From the NCBI RefSeq assembly GCF_018687735.1, contig NZ_CP061304.1:1116001-1180000 (forward strand): 64,000 nucleotides of DNA, read 5' to 3'. The notes under the pieces are model-generated. The model saw nothing but the letters and a program-made list of their open reading frames with translations. It searched no databases and had not been told where the DNA came from. How positions within the stretch are numbered: position 1 is the stretch's first letter; each line of letters starts with the position of its first letter. Origin of the DNA: Polynucleobacter sp. MG-5-Ahmo-C2 (GTDB taxonomy: Bacteria; Pseudomonadota; Gammaproteobacteria; Burkholderiales; Burkholderiaceae). A program made the position numbers and the translations under genes. This document shows positions 16,596-25,179 of the stretch, in pieces.

Positions 16596-17660
16596 TTATT
16601 TATTGAATTCACGAGTAATCAACCAAGTTCCCTTGTCATTTACCCACTCCAAACACTTCACAGAGTTTGTGTTGACGTTTGCAGAGTTGTACTTCTGTCT
16701 AAACGTAACCAGAATCTTGTTCTTTGACTTGACTACTTTCATGATGCTGATTTCAACATTAATAGCGCCTGGTTTGGCAACCCTCTGTTTCCTTTGCTCC
16801 AACCAATCTGCATAAGACAAGCCCTTATCAGGCGAGAAACTAGGTGAGTAAAAAGCCAAATATGATTTGACATTCTTGCTCGACCACGCCTTGACCCAAT
16901 TTCCCATATTGGCAGTAATGAGCTCAAGCTCTTGAGGAGTTGGTGATGTGTCCTTCTCCGCTGCTGCAACCTGGGCCGGTGGAGCCTCCACCACTGGAGT
17001 CGCTACAGGACTGGTCTTGGGCGCCTGAGAACTTGGAGTAGCGAGTGGTGCTGCTGGCGTTACTGGGGCAGGCGCTTTTGGAGCCTGTGCAACGACTATC
17101 GGCTTATCTACTAAATCAGCACCTCCATTAGAGGCTGCCAAGAGAATTGGGGCGGGTGCTGAATTTTTTTCATTCAATGCTTTTGCATAGGCCTCTGCTG
17201 CCTGTGCTGAATAAATTTTGCGCAAACTTCTGTAGGCTGGCGTCGCGGTATTTAGGGCTGTTTCTAAGACCTTCCGTGCCTGCTCTTTCTTATCCATTCC
17301 CCATAAGGCAACTGCATAGTTATTGGCAACTAAGAGATTGGCATGATCTTTTTCATAATAGGGCTCCAAAAGATTGGCGGCCTCTTGCCAGCGCCCCAGC
17401 ATTAATAAAGCAGAAGCTTTAGTGTTTGCATAGTCAATTGGGGATAGATCCTTCTTCAGCACCTCGACTTGGGCAAGCGCTGCTTTTGAGTCCCCTTTTA
17501 ATAAAAGATTGTCAATTGCCTGTGTTGATACATAAGCAGATGCAGGAGCAATACTGATAAAAAAGAGTATTAAGGCGCCATAAAAGAATTGCAGGGAGTT
17601 CTGCAATAAGCACAATTTTCTAGCTATAGATGAGCGAACTTCAGTCAAAATGGATGGCAT
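16596..17660 (-). CDS. TPR protein with C-terminal Cds6/NTF2-like domain
   Basis: A 354-residue exported protein: a membrane or signal segment (FFYGALILFFISIAPASA), TPR-like helices (about 45-160, e.g. WGMDKKEQARKVLETAL), a Pro/Ala-rich linker (180-240) and a C-terminal NTF2/SnoaL-like domain (W-V-x-A-W-x-x-K-N-V-x-x-Y-L-x-F-Y, then WLEQRKQRV). That domain is found fused or adjacent to L,D-transpeptidases (Cds6 type). It lies just upstream of the transpeptidase gene, so a joint role in crosslinking is likely. It has no catalytic residues of its own. A promoter lies just upstream, at 17689-17716. Confidence 0.83.
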   Translation of the reverse strand: MPSILTEVRSSIARKLCLLQNSLQFFYGALILFFISIAPASAYVSTQAIDNLLLKGDSKAALAQVEVLKKDLSPIDYANTKASALLMLGRWQEAANLLEPYYEKDHANLLVANNYAVALWGMDKKEQARKVLETALNTATPAYRSLRKIYSAQAAEAYAKALNEKNSAPAPILLAASNGGADLVDKPIVVAQAPKAPAPVTPAAPLATPSSQAPKTSPVATPVVEAPPAQVAAAEKDTSPTPQELELITANMGNWVKAWSSKNVKSYLAFYSPSFSPDKGLSYADWLEQRKQRVAKPGAINVEISIMKVVKSKNKILVTFRQKYNSANVNTNSVKCLEWVNDKGTWLITREFNK

Positions 17661-17688
17661 TAGGGGAAAGGGGCATTTAAACCCATCG

Positions 17689-17716
17689 ATTTTAGCATTT
17701 TAGTGAAAATTATCAA
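17689..17716 (-). promoter_or_regulatory. Predicted sigma-70 promoter for the Cds6-type/transpeptidase genes
   Basis: On the minus strand TTGATA (17716-17711) and TAAAAT (17694-17689) are separated by 16 bases, close to the sigma-70 consensus. Transcription would begin near 17682, about 22 bases before the start codon at 17660. A second TAAAAT overlaps the spacer. Prediction from sequence only. Confidence 0.5.
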
Positions 17717-17930
17717 TGCCGATAGTCTTTTACAGCGCATTAACCCAATCCACCCACCTTCAAAACCCCCAAAGAATGGGCCCAGAAAGAGACCTTTTTG
17801 CCCCTGGATTGTGAGCATTTATCTGTCTTTTCAAAAGGCACTAAGTCGAGCATCATGGACCGACAACTACACTAAAATAGCCTGAATTGGCAATCTCGCA
17901 ATCAGACTCAGTTTTAAGGCCCGAAAATAC

Positions 17931-18755
17931 GTGAAATACCTCATCGCCATCCTCCTTTTATCCACGCAACTGGTTTTTGCTCAAAATACAGAGGGCGAGA
18001 AGCAAGGTGTTATTGGGATCCGTTACACCAAAAACGCCGAAGGAATGATTGTGATTAAGTACGTCGAGGACAAATCCCCGGCAGCCCAGGCCGGAATTCA
18101 GGTCAACGACATCATGATTAGCGTCGATGGGTCAACCCTCAAAGGCATGGATCCAGCCAATATTAAGAACATGCTTCGTGGCAAAGTCGGCAGTACCGCC
18201 GAGATCAAGTTAGAAAATCCTCAAACCAAGAACGAATACTCCGTTAGCGTAGTTCGTAAAGTTGTCCATTTTGGGACGAGTGATGCCCCAAAAGAGTCTG
18301 CAAAAAATAACCCTCCAGCGGATATCAAAACTGCCGATAAAGCTGAACTAGCCCCTAAGGGAGCACCCCCTCAGGTAGCGCCCCCTAAAATCAATATCAA
18401 GGCAATTGAAAAAACTCCAGCGCCTTCAGCCCCATCTGCGGCAGCAGTCACGCCTGCGCCCTCCAGCGCTAACCCAGAGAAAGCAGCTGCAAGCGCTTCG
18501 AGCGACTCCAAATACTTTATTCAAACTGGTGCTTTTTTTACTAAAGAAATTGCCAATGATCAGGTGGCAGCGTTCAATCAAAAAGGCTACACCAGCTTTG
18601 TTGATCCCGCAAAAATTAACGGCAGCAATATTTTTCGTGTTCGTATTGGACCCCTAGCAAATCAACAAAGTGCTGAAGCACTATCCAAAAAACTGGCTAG
18701 TCAAGGAATTACCAACTCGATCATTGAAACATCTCAGACAACATCTAAGAACTAA
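17931..18755 (+). CDS. PDZ and SPOR domain protein, exported
   Basis: A 274-residue protein starting GTG with a Sec signal peptide (MKYLIAILLLSTQLVFAQ). A PDZ domain (about 25-110: VEDKSPAAQAGIQVNDIMISVDG) binds protein termini, a Pro/Ala/Lys linker follows, and a C-terminal SPOR domain (about 190-270: YFIQTGAFFTKEIANDQVAAF, then FRVRIGPL) binds denuded septal peptidoglycan. PDZ plus SPOR in one small protein is unusual and suggests an adaptor placing a client at the division site. The M23 peptidase gene begins 12 bases downstream on the same strand, making that enzyme the natural client. Confidence 0.85.
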   Translation: MKYLIAILLLSTQLVFAQNTEGEKQGVIGIRYTKNAEGMIVIKYVEDKSPAAQAGIQVNDIMISVDGSTLKGMDPANIKNMLRGKVGSTAEIKLENPQTKNEYSVSVVRKVVHFGTSDAPKESAKNNPPADIKTADKAELAPKGAPPQVAPPKINIKAIEKTPAPSAPSAAAVTPAPSSANPEKAAASASSDSKYFIQTGAFFTKEIANDQVAAFNQKGYTSFVDPAKINGSNIFRVRIGPLANQQSAEALSKKLASQGITNSIIETSQTTSKN

Positions 18756-18767
18756 TCGAGTTACATC

Positions 18768-19733
18768 ATGCAAATCATTTGGATTTCAGGGGCAACCTCC
18801 CACTACAGAAAATTTAACATCACCAAGACCCAGCTAACTCGGTTTGCTGCTGCACTCGGCTTCTTGTTCATCATGATTGGAAGTGCCATCTATTTCATGG
18901 GCTTTAGGGTTGCCATTAAATTTGACCCTGGTATGGCACGCGATATGGGTGGTGTGATTACCTCAGAAGAGCTGTATCACGTTGAGGATGAATACCGTGA
19001 AAAGCTGAGCAAACTCCAGGGCAACTTAAAGGCAATGGATCAGAAAATTGATGCACTCAGCAAGATTAACGAACAGTATGCCGCGCTCGCAACACCACTG
19101 CCACTAAAGGACAAGCGCAAAGATAAAGAGAGCGAGACAGGTGCAGGCAAAGGTGGTCCATATTTGCCCCTCTTTCCCTATCAGGTTCATTTTGAAGAAA
19201 ACACCAGCCTAAGACACAGCATTATTAAAACTCTAGAGTCTACAGAGAGTCTTGATAAAAAAATACAGTCGCTCAAAGAAGCCTGGCTAGAAAAATATGA
19301 GCGCTTGATTCCCTTGCCTACAAAACCACCCTTAGCGGCTGGCTATGGCTTAAGTAGTAACTTTGGTGCACGCTTAGACCCCATTACCAACAGTCCCGCC
19401 TTTCATCCTGGTATTGATTTCAATGCCAAACCTGGCACCCAGGTATTAGCAGCCGGCAATGGCACCGTCATTCGGGCAAAGCACGATCCAGAATTGGGTA
19501 ATGTCATTGAGATTAAACATACTGAAGGCTTTACTAGCTTGTATGCTCATTGTCAGAAACTTTTAGTAAACCAGGGTGACACGGTTACGCGCGGTCAACT
19601 GATTGGAGAGGTTGGCAATACTGGCCGCTCTACCGGACCACACTTGCATTTCAGTGTTTATAAGAATGGTTCACTACTCAATCCGATGGATGTTTTGGCT
19701 TTTACTAAGCCAGCAGCAACTAAAGAAAACTAG
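18768..19733 (+). CDS. M23-family peptidoglycan endopeptidase, membrane-anchored
   Basis: A 321-residue LytM/M23 metallopeptidase: N-terminal membrane helix (about 24-46), coiled-coil segment (about 70-105 and 150-175) and C-terminal Zn peptidase domain. Metal ligands are H213 and D217 (HPGID) and H294 with H292 (HLHF), all intact, so it should be active or EnvC/MepM-like. It acts in the periplasm on peptide crosslinks. It lies after the PDZ-SPOR gene and faces the bactofilin gene; M23 peptidase next to bactofilin is a recurrent pairing linked to cell shape. Confidence 0.93.
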   Translation: MQIIWISGATSHYRKFNITKTQLTRFAAALGFLFIMIGSAIYFMGFRVAIKFDPGMARDMGGVITSEELYHVEDEYREKLSKLQGNLKAMDQKIDALSKINEQYAALATPLPLKDKRKDKESETGAGKGGPYLPLFPYQVHFEENTSLRHSIIKTLESTESLDKKIQSLKEAWLEKYERLIPLPTKPPLAAGYGLSSNFGARLDPITNSPAFHPGIDFNAKPGTQVLAAGNGTVIRAKHDPELGNVIEIKHTEGFTSLYAHCQKLLVNQGDTVTRGQLIGEVGNTGRSTGPHLHFSVYKNGSLLNPMDVLAFTKPAATKEN

Positions 19734-19739
19734 GGAAAA

Positions 19740-20201
19740 CTAAGACGAAATTCCTGCGTCTTGTTTAATCTTATTGATAGTATCTTGCAGCTGAGTAGCT
19801 GAATCAGGCGTAGTGTTTGGCTCCGCCCTCTTTGAAATCATCTGCCCATTGAGGGTAGCCCCAGGCTCAATTCCGATGGTGTCATAGGTAACGTCGCCAT
19901 GGACGTTAGCAGTCGTATGCAGCTCAACTCTCTCATGAGCATAGGTGTTGCCGTTCACCATTCCAGCTATGAGAATGCGGAAAGCATAGATATCCCCGTG
20001 CACTTCACCACCCTTACCGATTGCTACGGTAATTCTTTGGCCTGCACGTTCTTCGATATTCCCAAAAATTTTACCGTCAACTCTGACGCTTTCTGACACC
20101 ATCAAGGCACCATGAAATTCAGTGGCGCTTCCAACAATGGTTCCAAAGGATTCAATCTGAGGCTCAGAAAACTTGTGCTCATTATTTTTTTTACCAAACA
20201 T
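19740..20201 (-). CDS. Bactofilin (polymer-forming cytoskeletal protein)
   Basis: A 153-residue protein with the right-handed beta-helix core of DUF583/bactofilins: repeated six-residue turns such as GTIVGSATEFHGALMVSESVRVDGKIFGNI, IGKGGEVHGDIYAFRILIAGMVNGNTYAHERVELHTTANVHGDV. Flanking N- and C-terminal tails are polar and disordered. Bactofilins polymerise without nucleotide at the membrane and position cell-wall enzymes or ParA-type systems. It converges with the M23 gene and lies 12 bases downstream of the ParA-like gene, with which it is likely co-transcribed. Confidence 0.93.
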   Translation of the reverse strand: MFGKKNNEHKFSEPQIESFGTIVGSATEFHGALMVSESVRVDGKIFGNIEERAGQRITVAIGKGGEVHGDIYAFRILIAGMVNGNTYAHERVELHTTANVHGDVTYDTIGIEPGATLNGQMISKRAEPNTTPDSATQLQDTINKIKQDAGISS

Positions 20202-20213
20202 CGTCAGACCTCT

Positions 20214-21119
20214 TTAATTTTGCTTGCTGAGAAAAGCGGGAATAGTCGAAGCATCAGCGGCTATCTGCTCATTTGCTTTAAAAGCCTGCATTTGAGAGCG
20301 AGCTTGCATACCAGATAGTTTTTTATTCTGACGATATCGGTCCAGTATCAAAATACCCTTACCAAGACCTGAATAAATAGCACCTAATTTAGAAGCAGGC
20401 ACTTCACGTTCGCGCTTTTTCTCCAGAATCTTCTGAGCTACAAATTCTCCGAAGCGGCAGAAGTAATTCGAGATAGTGGCATTGCTAGAGACACAGAAAA
20501 AATCTTCGTAAACAAAATGATCAATTTCACTGGCACGCAATACAGGTGGAGTGATGTAACACATTCCCAAGGAAGCCAAATTGGTGGAGATGCTCGTTTC
20601 TGCAAAATTAGTCTCAACCCTACTTGGCACTGCCATGATGGCTTGTTTATTTTTGCTGATCAAGGGGCTGTTGCGCAATACATATTCCAAGATAAAAATT
20701 TCAGTGCTGGCTAATTCAAATTTTGAGGTTGAGGTTGGCACCAGAATGACATCAAAATCATGCATAAAATTTTCCGCCATATTTGGCGTCCAAGTGAGGT
20801 CAGAAATGCTGACATCAAAACCGGTTGAAAATTTACGCAAGGAAGATCTAGCGCTCAATAAAGTCATGCCAGCACTTTGATAAGACATTTCAGCGCGATA
20901 GGTCTCTATGCCAATATTTGGAGCCTTCTTAATCCAAGCAGAAGATGAGCTTTGTTCATCGTAATCAATCAATGAAACCTTCAAACCTTTTTGGAGTGCG
21001 AGGTACGCAGCAAGATTGGCGGCAATCGTACTTTTGCCAACCCCACCCTTGCGATTTGTTACCAAGACTTTTATTGTTTCCATGACAATCACCCGTTCTG
21101 CTTTGCTGAAATTGGACAT
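20214..21119 (-). CDS. ParA/MinD-family ATPase (orphan, non-plasmid)
   Basis: A 301-residue ATPase with the deviant Walker A motif (NRKGGVGKSTIAANLA) carrying both signature lysines, and a Walker A' region (LIDYDEQSSSSAW). No ParB or parS partner is adjacent; the downstream neighbour is bactofilin. By analogy with Myxococcus bactofilin-ParA arrangements it may position cargo on nucleoid or membrane in concert with the filament. A C-terminal extension after about residue 225 is rich in Lys and Arg. An ATG at 21083 (residue 13) is an alternative start and would place the P-loop at the usual N-terminal distance. Confidence 0.88.
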   Translation of the reverse strand: MSNFSKAERVIVMETIKVLVTNRKGGVGKSTIAANLAAYLALQKGLKVSLIDYDEQSSSSAWIKKAPNIGIETYRAEMSYQSAGMTLLSARSSLRKFSTGFDVSISDLTWTPNMAENFMHDFDVILVPTSTSKFELASTEIFILEYVLRNSPLISKNKQAIMAVPSRVETNFAETSISTNLASLGMCYITPPVLRASEIDHFVYEDFFCVSSNATISNYFCRFGEFVAQKILEKKREREVPASKLGAIYSGLGKGILILDRYRQNKKLSGMQARSQMQAFKANEQIAADASTIPAFLSKQN

Positions 21120-21294
21120 TCATCCTATTGCTATGCATCACAATTTGCAACAAATTTCTCATAAAAATTAAGCAATTGCAGATCAAACTTCAATATAAAA
21201 ACCAGCATCGAAGAGTTCAACCATGTAAATGTCAGCATTATCCTTACATAAATCCAATGATCAGGATATTTGCTCGATAAAAATCAGCGCTCTA

Positions 21295-22206
21295 TTACTT
21301 AGTGGATGGAAAAGAATCTAGCTCTTGATGACTTACAAAAAACATTTCTTGTTTACTAATAGGATCTACAAAATACAGCTCTTTGGCTAAGAGCTGCAAA
21401 GGCTTGGAGAAGTCTAAGTCGTACTCTTGATAAGGGGTAAGAAGCGGATAGATTTGATCATTTCGAATGGGAATGCCTAATGCATTTAAATGACTGCGCA
21501 ATTGATGTTTCTTGCCACTACCCGGAATTAAGCGATACCGGGCCCAAGGCTTGTCGACTTCAAGTAACTCGATATAGGTATCTGTATTGGGTTCACCCGG
21601 CACTTCTTGCATCTGTAAAAAATGCTCAGACTCTACCAATCTACTGCGGTAAGTCATTGGCAATTTGAGGGCTTGTTCCTCGCTATAGGGTGCAATGGCT
21701 TCGTATACCTTCTTAACAGCTCGATCTCTAAACAGATTTTGATATTGCGCTCTTTCTTGTGCTTGCACGGAAAAGATTACCAGGCCGGCAGTGTCTCGAT
21801 CAATGCGATGAATTGGGCTTAAGGTTTGAATGCCAGTTCGCCTTTTGAGTCGATTGAGTAAAGTTTGGTGCAGGTAAAGGCCGCTGGGTGTCACTGGTAA
21901 AAAATGGGGTTTATCGGCAACAACAATATGCTCGTCTTGATAGAGAATTTCTTCTGTGAAAGGAATTTCAGGTTCACGGGCTAAACGCCTGAAATACATT
22001 AAATGGGTGTTTGCTTGATAAGGATCGCCAGCTCGCACTGGTTCGCCATCCATGGTCATGACTAAACCTTCAGCAAAACGTGCTTCCCACTCACTTGACT
22101 GAATGTGCGGAAATGTATGGATAAAGAATTCCAGTAAACCTTGGAATTGTTGATCGCCCGGTAAAAAGACTCGCGACGACGAGACCCCCTCAGCATTGAC
22201 TTTCAT
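21295..22206 (-). CDS. RluA-family pseudouridine synthase
   Basis: A 303-residue RNA-modifying enzyme. The catalytic Asp is in HRIDRDTAGLVIFS; motifs for the central fold (VADKPHFLPVTPSG, PGSGKKHQLRSHL) are intact. It lacks an obvious N-terminal S4 domain, having instead about 80 residues that contact the core. It isomerises uridine in rRNA or tRNA; the TruC/RluA subgroup is likely, but the target site cannot be inferred. Monocistronic, between the ParA and GltB-like genes. Confidence 0.9.
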   Translation of the reverse strand: MKVNAEGVSSSRVFLPGDQQFQGLLEFFIHTFPHIQSSEWEARFAEGLVMTMDGEPVRAGDPYQANTHLMYFRRLAREPEIPFTEEILYQDEHIVVADKPHFLPVTPSGLYLHQTLLNRLKRRTGIQTLSPIHRIDRDTAGLVIFSVQAQERAQYQNLFRDRAVKKVYEAIAPYSEEQALKLPMTYRSRLVESEHFLQMQEVPGEPNTDTYIELLEVDKPWARYRLIPGSGKKHQLRSHLNALGIPIRNDQIYPLLTPYQEYDLDFSKPLQLLAKELYFVDPISKQEMFFVSHQELDSFPSTK

Positions 22207-22348
22207 AAATCAGATAGAGAACGGGTAATTGCCATAAGGGGAAACTAGGGGTATTTTAGGTCGTAGATATATCAGGAGAGACTGTCACCCAATGATTCTA
22301 TTGCATGCTTATACTTAACCCTCATCCAAAGATAAGTGAATCCGTAAA

Positions 22349-23968
22349 ATGAGTCCCATCCTACCAATACGTCTTAGCACTTTTGCAATTTGCGTTGCTG
22401 GAACAATAATTAGCGCGGTTGGCCTTTTTATAAATCCCGTTGCATGGTATCCCTTGGCTATTTTTGGTCTCCTGACGATTCTTGGAATTCATGATCGCCT
22501 GCAAACAAGACATGCTGTTTTGCGCAACTACCCCATTTTGGGTCACATGCGTTTCTTATTGGAATTTATTCGACCCGAGATTCGTCAATACTTTATTGAG
22601 GGCGATAACGACAAAACGCCTTTCTCCAGAAGTCAGCGGACTCTGGTGTACTCACGCTCTAAAGCAGTTTCAGATAAACGTCCATTTGGTACAACGCTTG
22701 ATGTGATGGCACCTGGTTACCAATGGATTAACCAGTCATTAGCCCCAACCCATCTATCTAACTATGACTTTCGAATCGAGATTGGCAGCAAGGATTGCAC
22801 TCAAAAGTACTCAGCCAGTATTTTTAACATCTCAGCCATGAGTTTTGGAGCCTTAAGTGCCAATGCAGTCATGGCGCTTAACTTAGGCGCGAAGAAGGGA
22901 AACTTTGCACACGACACTGGTGAGGGCTCAATTTCTCGTTATCACCGCTTACATGGTGGCGACCTGATTTGGGAAATTGGCTCTGGGTACTTTGGTTGCC
23001 GTACCGAAGATGGCCAGTTCGACCCCAAAAAGTTTGCGGAGAATGCCCTTAAACCCCAAGTCAAAATGATTGAAATCAAACTCAGTCAGGGCGCAAAGCC
23101 TGGTCATGGCGGCATCTTACCGGGACCAAAAGTAACCATAGAAATAGCTGAAGCACGAGGAGTAAAAGTAGGCGAAGCCTGCGTCTCGCCATCTTCCCAT
23201 AGCGCCTTCTCTACCCCATTAGAAATGATGGCGTTTATTCAGCAATTACGCGAACTGTCTGGCGGAAAGCCAGTAGGCTTTAAATTGTGCATTGGCCATC
23301 CTTGGGAATGGTTTGCGATTGTGAAGGCCATGTTGAAGACGAAAATTTATCCCGACTTCATTGTGGTAGATGGGACAGAAGGTGGGACTGGAGCATCTCC
23401 CGTTGAATTTAGTAACCATGTAGGCACACCATTACAAGAAGGTTTGCGTCTGGTGCATAACTCTTTGGTTGGGGTTAATCTACGTGAGCAAATTAAAATT
23501 GGTTGCTCTGGAAAAATTATCAGCGCCTTTGATATGGCGGTTGCTTTTGCTTTAGGAGCTGACTGGTGCAATAGCGCTCGCGGATTCATGTTCTCAGTTG
23601 GCTGCATACAGGCACAAGTCTGTGATACGGGCTTCTGCCCTACCGGCGTCACCACACAAGATCCCGATCGACAAAAGGCATTGGTAGTTACCGATAAATC
23701 AGAGCGGGTGTATCAATTTCATAAAGAAACACTCAAAGCTCTCAAGGAAATCGTTGAAGCAGCAGGTCTTCAACACCCCGTTGAAATTAACACTCGCCAT
23801 ATTATGCGGCGCGTTAGCGCCAATGAGGTGCGCCTCCTAGAAGACCTCTTGCCAGATATTCCTGCGGGCAGCTTACTGTCAGAGGAAGAAGGCAGCACTT
23901 TACCGAAAGTATATGAGTTGTATTGGGATGTCGCTCAAGCGGAGAGCTTTGCTGCCAAACCCCACTAA
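22349..23968 (+). CDS. FMN-binding glutamate synthase-family protein
   Basis: A 539-residue protein homologous to the FMN/Fe-S synthase domain of GltB: NISAMSFGALSANAVMALN, HGGILPGPKV, VVDGTEGGTGASP and a cysteine cluster (CIQAQVCDTGFC) that would hold a 3Fe-4S centre. Two N-terminal hydrophobic segments (about 7-50) suggest membrane attachment, which GltB lacks. There is no glutaminase domain, so it should not make glutamate from glutamine on its own; its electron donor and reaction are unknown. Confidence 0.9.
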   Translation: MSPILPIRLSTFAICVAGTIISAVGLFINPVAWYPLAIFGLLTILGIHDRLQTRHAVLRNYPILGHMRFLLEFIRPEIRQYFIEGDNDKTPFSRSQRTLVYSRSKAVSDKRPFGTTLDVMAPGYQWINQSLAPTHLSNYDFRIEIGSKDCTQKYSASIFNISAMSFGALSANAVMALNLGAKKGNFAHDTGEGSISRYHRLHGGDLIWEIGSGYFGCRTEDGQFDPKKFAENALKPQVKMIEIKLSQGAKPGHGGILPGPKVTIEIAEARGVKVGEACVSPSSHSAFSTPLEMMAFIQQLRELSGGKPVGFKLCIGHPWEWFAIVKAMLKTKIYPDFIVVDGTEGGTGASPVEFSNHVGTPLQEGLRLVHNSLVGVNLREQIKIGCSGKIISAFDMAVAFALGADWCNSARGFMFSVGCIQAQVCDTGFCPTGVTTQDPDRQKALVVTDKSERVYQFHKETLKALKEIVEAAGLQHPVEINTRHIMRRVSANEVRLLEDLLPDIPAGSLLSEEEGSTLPKVYELYWDVAQAESFAAKPH

Positions 23969-23997
23969 GCACTGATTGGCCATTATTTAAATTCATG

Positions 23998-24019
23998 AAA
24001 AAAACCGCCCGAAGGCGGT
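23998..24019 (-). terminator. Rho-independent terminator after the Bug-family gene
   Basis: Stem ACCGCC/GGCGGT with a CGAA-type loop (24004-24019); on the minus strand it is followed by a T-run. It ends the leftward gene at 24044-25036 and faces the GltB-like gene. Confidence 0.85.
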
Positions 24020-24043
24020 GTAGTGCTGACGCATACCAACTGC

Positions 24044-25036
24044 TTAGTCTGCGTAGATACCAGCTGCTTTAATAATTGGTGACCATAAATCAATCTGTGC
24101 CTTGAGATGTTTTTTCAAGCCTTCAGGTGTTGCATTGGCTTGAGATGGAATCTCTACACCCAATTCAGCCATATGTTGCTTATAGAGCGGATCTTGAATA
24201 GCGCCTTGCAATGCCTTAGCAAGCTTATCCATTTCTGCTTTTGGGGTGCCTTTAGGTGCATACACGCCATGCCACACTTTGACCTCAAAGTTCTTTAAGC
24301 CCTGCTCATTCAAAGTTGGAATCTTGTCAAACGCTTTGATACGCTGCAAGGTGGTTGAGCCATATGGCTTCACAGCGTTAGTTGCCAGCTGACCAGAAAG
24401 GTTGGTAGTCTGATCACACATAAGTTGCACTTGACCACCAATCAGATCTGTCAATGCAGGTGCTGTGCCTTTATATGGCACAGTCGTTAAGTCCAACTGT
24501 ATACGGCTCATAAAGAGTAGGCCGCACAAATGGCTTGCAGAACCCACTCCGGCATTTGCATAAGCAATCTTGCCCACGTTTGCTTTCATGTAAGGAAGCA
24601 GTTCTTGGAAGTTCTTCGGAGGCAGATCTTTGTTGCCAACCAAAATCATTGGCACGTCAGCAACCTGGCCAACATACTCATAATCAGTCATTGGGTCAAA
24701 CCCAAGGTTCTTATATAAGGCTGGCGCAGTGGACATGCCGATGTGATGAATGAGTAAAGTGTAGCCGTCATTCTTAGAATTAATTACGCGCTTCGCTGCA
24801 ATCGTGCCGCCCGCACCAGGACTGTTATCAACGATTACCTGGCCTTTCAGTTGCTTGCCCATTGCAAGAGCTAACTCACGCGCCACTTTATCGGTTGGGC
24901 CACCTGCTGAGAATGGAACCACCAAAGTAATTGGTCGATCTCCAGGAAAATCAGCGGCATTTGCTGTAGTAGCACCAATACCTAAAATACAAAGCGATAT
25001 CGCAGCAATGCGAGAAATTGAAAGAGACATTTTCAC
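24044..25036 (-). CDS. Bug/TctC-family solute-binding protein
   Basis: A 330-residue periplasmic receptor with a signal peptide (SRIAAISLCILGIGATTANA) and Bug-family hallmarks: FPGDRPITLVVPFSAGGPTDKVAREL, IVDNSPGAGG, and VPYKGTAPALTDLIGGQVQLMCD. Bug proteins bind carboxylates or related small acids and often lack an adjacent TctAB membrane partner, as here. It is similar in pattern to the second member at 48655-49656 (same HHMGM/HHIGM, VADVPM and YKGT motifs), so the two are paralogues. Ligand unknown. Confidence 0.93.
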   Translation of the reverse strand: MKMSLSISRIAAISLCILGIGATTANAADFPGDRPITLVVPFSAGGPTDKVARELALAMGKQLKGQVIVDNSPGAGGTIAAKRVINSKNDGYTLLIHHIGMSTAPALYKNLGFDPMTDYEYVGQVADVPMILVGNKDLPPKNFQELLPYMKANVGKIAYANAGVGSASHLCGLLFMSRIQLDLTTVPYKGTAPALTDLIGGQVQLMCDQTTNLSGQLATNAVKPYGSTTLQRIKAFDKIPTLNEQGLKNFEVKVWHGVYAPKGTPKAEMDKLAKALQGAIQDPLYKQHMAELGVEIPSQANATPEGLKKHLKAQIDLWSPIIKAAGIYAD

Positions 25037-25134
25037 GGGAATCCTTACTATTCGTGGTTAAAAATACAAACTTAGAGTTTAAAGAAATTTTTTAATTGAT
25101 GGGAGCTTTTTGCTGGAAAGAACCCATTTAGACA

Positions 25135-25161
25135 TAAAAAAGGCCACCCGAAGATGGCCTT
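25135..25161 (-). terminator. Rho-independent terminator after typA
   Basis: Stem AGGCCA (25141-25146) with TGGCCT (25155-25160) and an eight-base loop; on the minus strand it is followed by six or more T. It lies just after the typA stop at 25180. Confidence 0.85.
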
Positions 25162-25179
25162 ATGGTGCAGCTTCAGCTC

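Noticed and set aside
17703..17885. 60-residue plus-strand frame in the gap before the PDZ-SPOR gene
   Set aside because: No good ribosome site and Pro/Lys-rich nonsense-like composition; the gap is better explained as a divergent promoter region.
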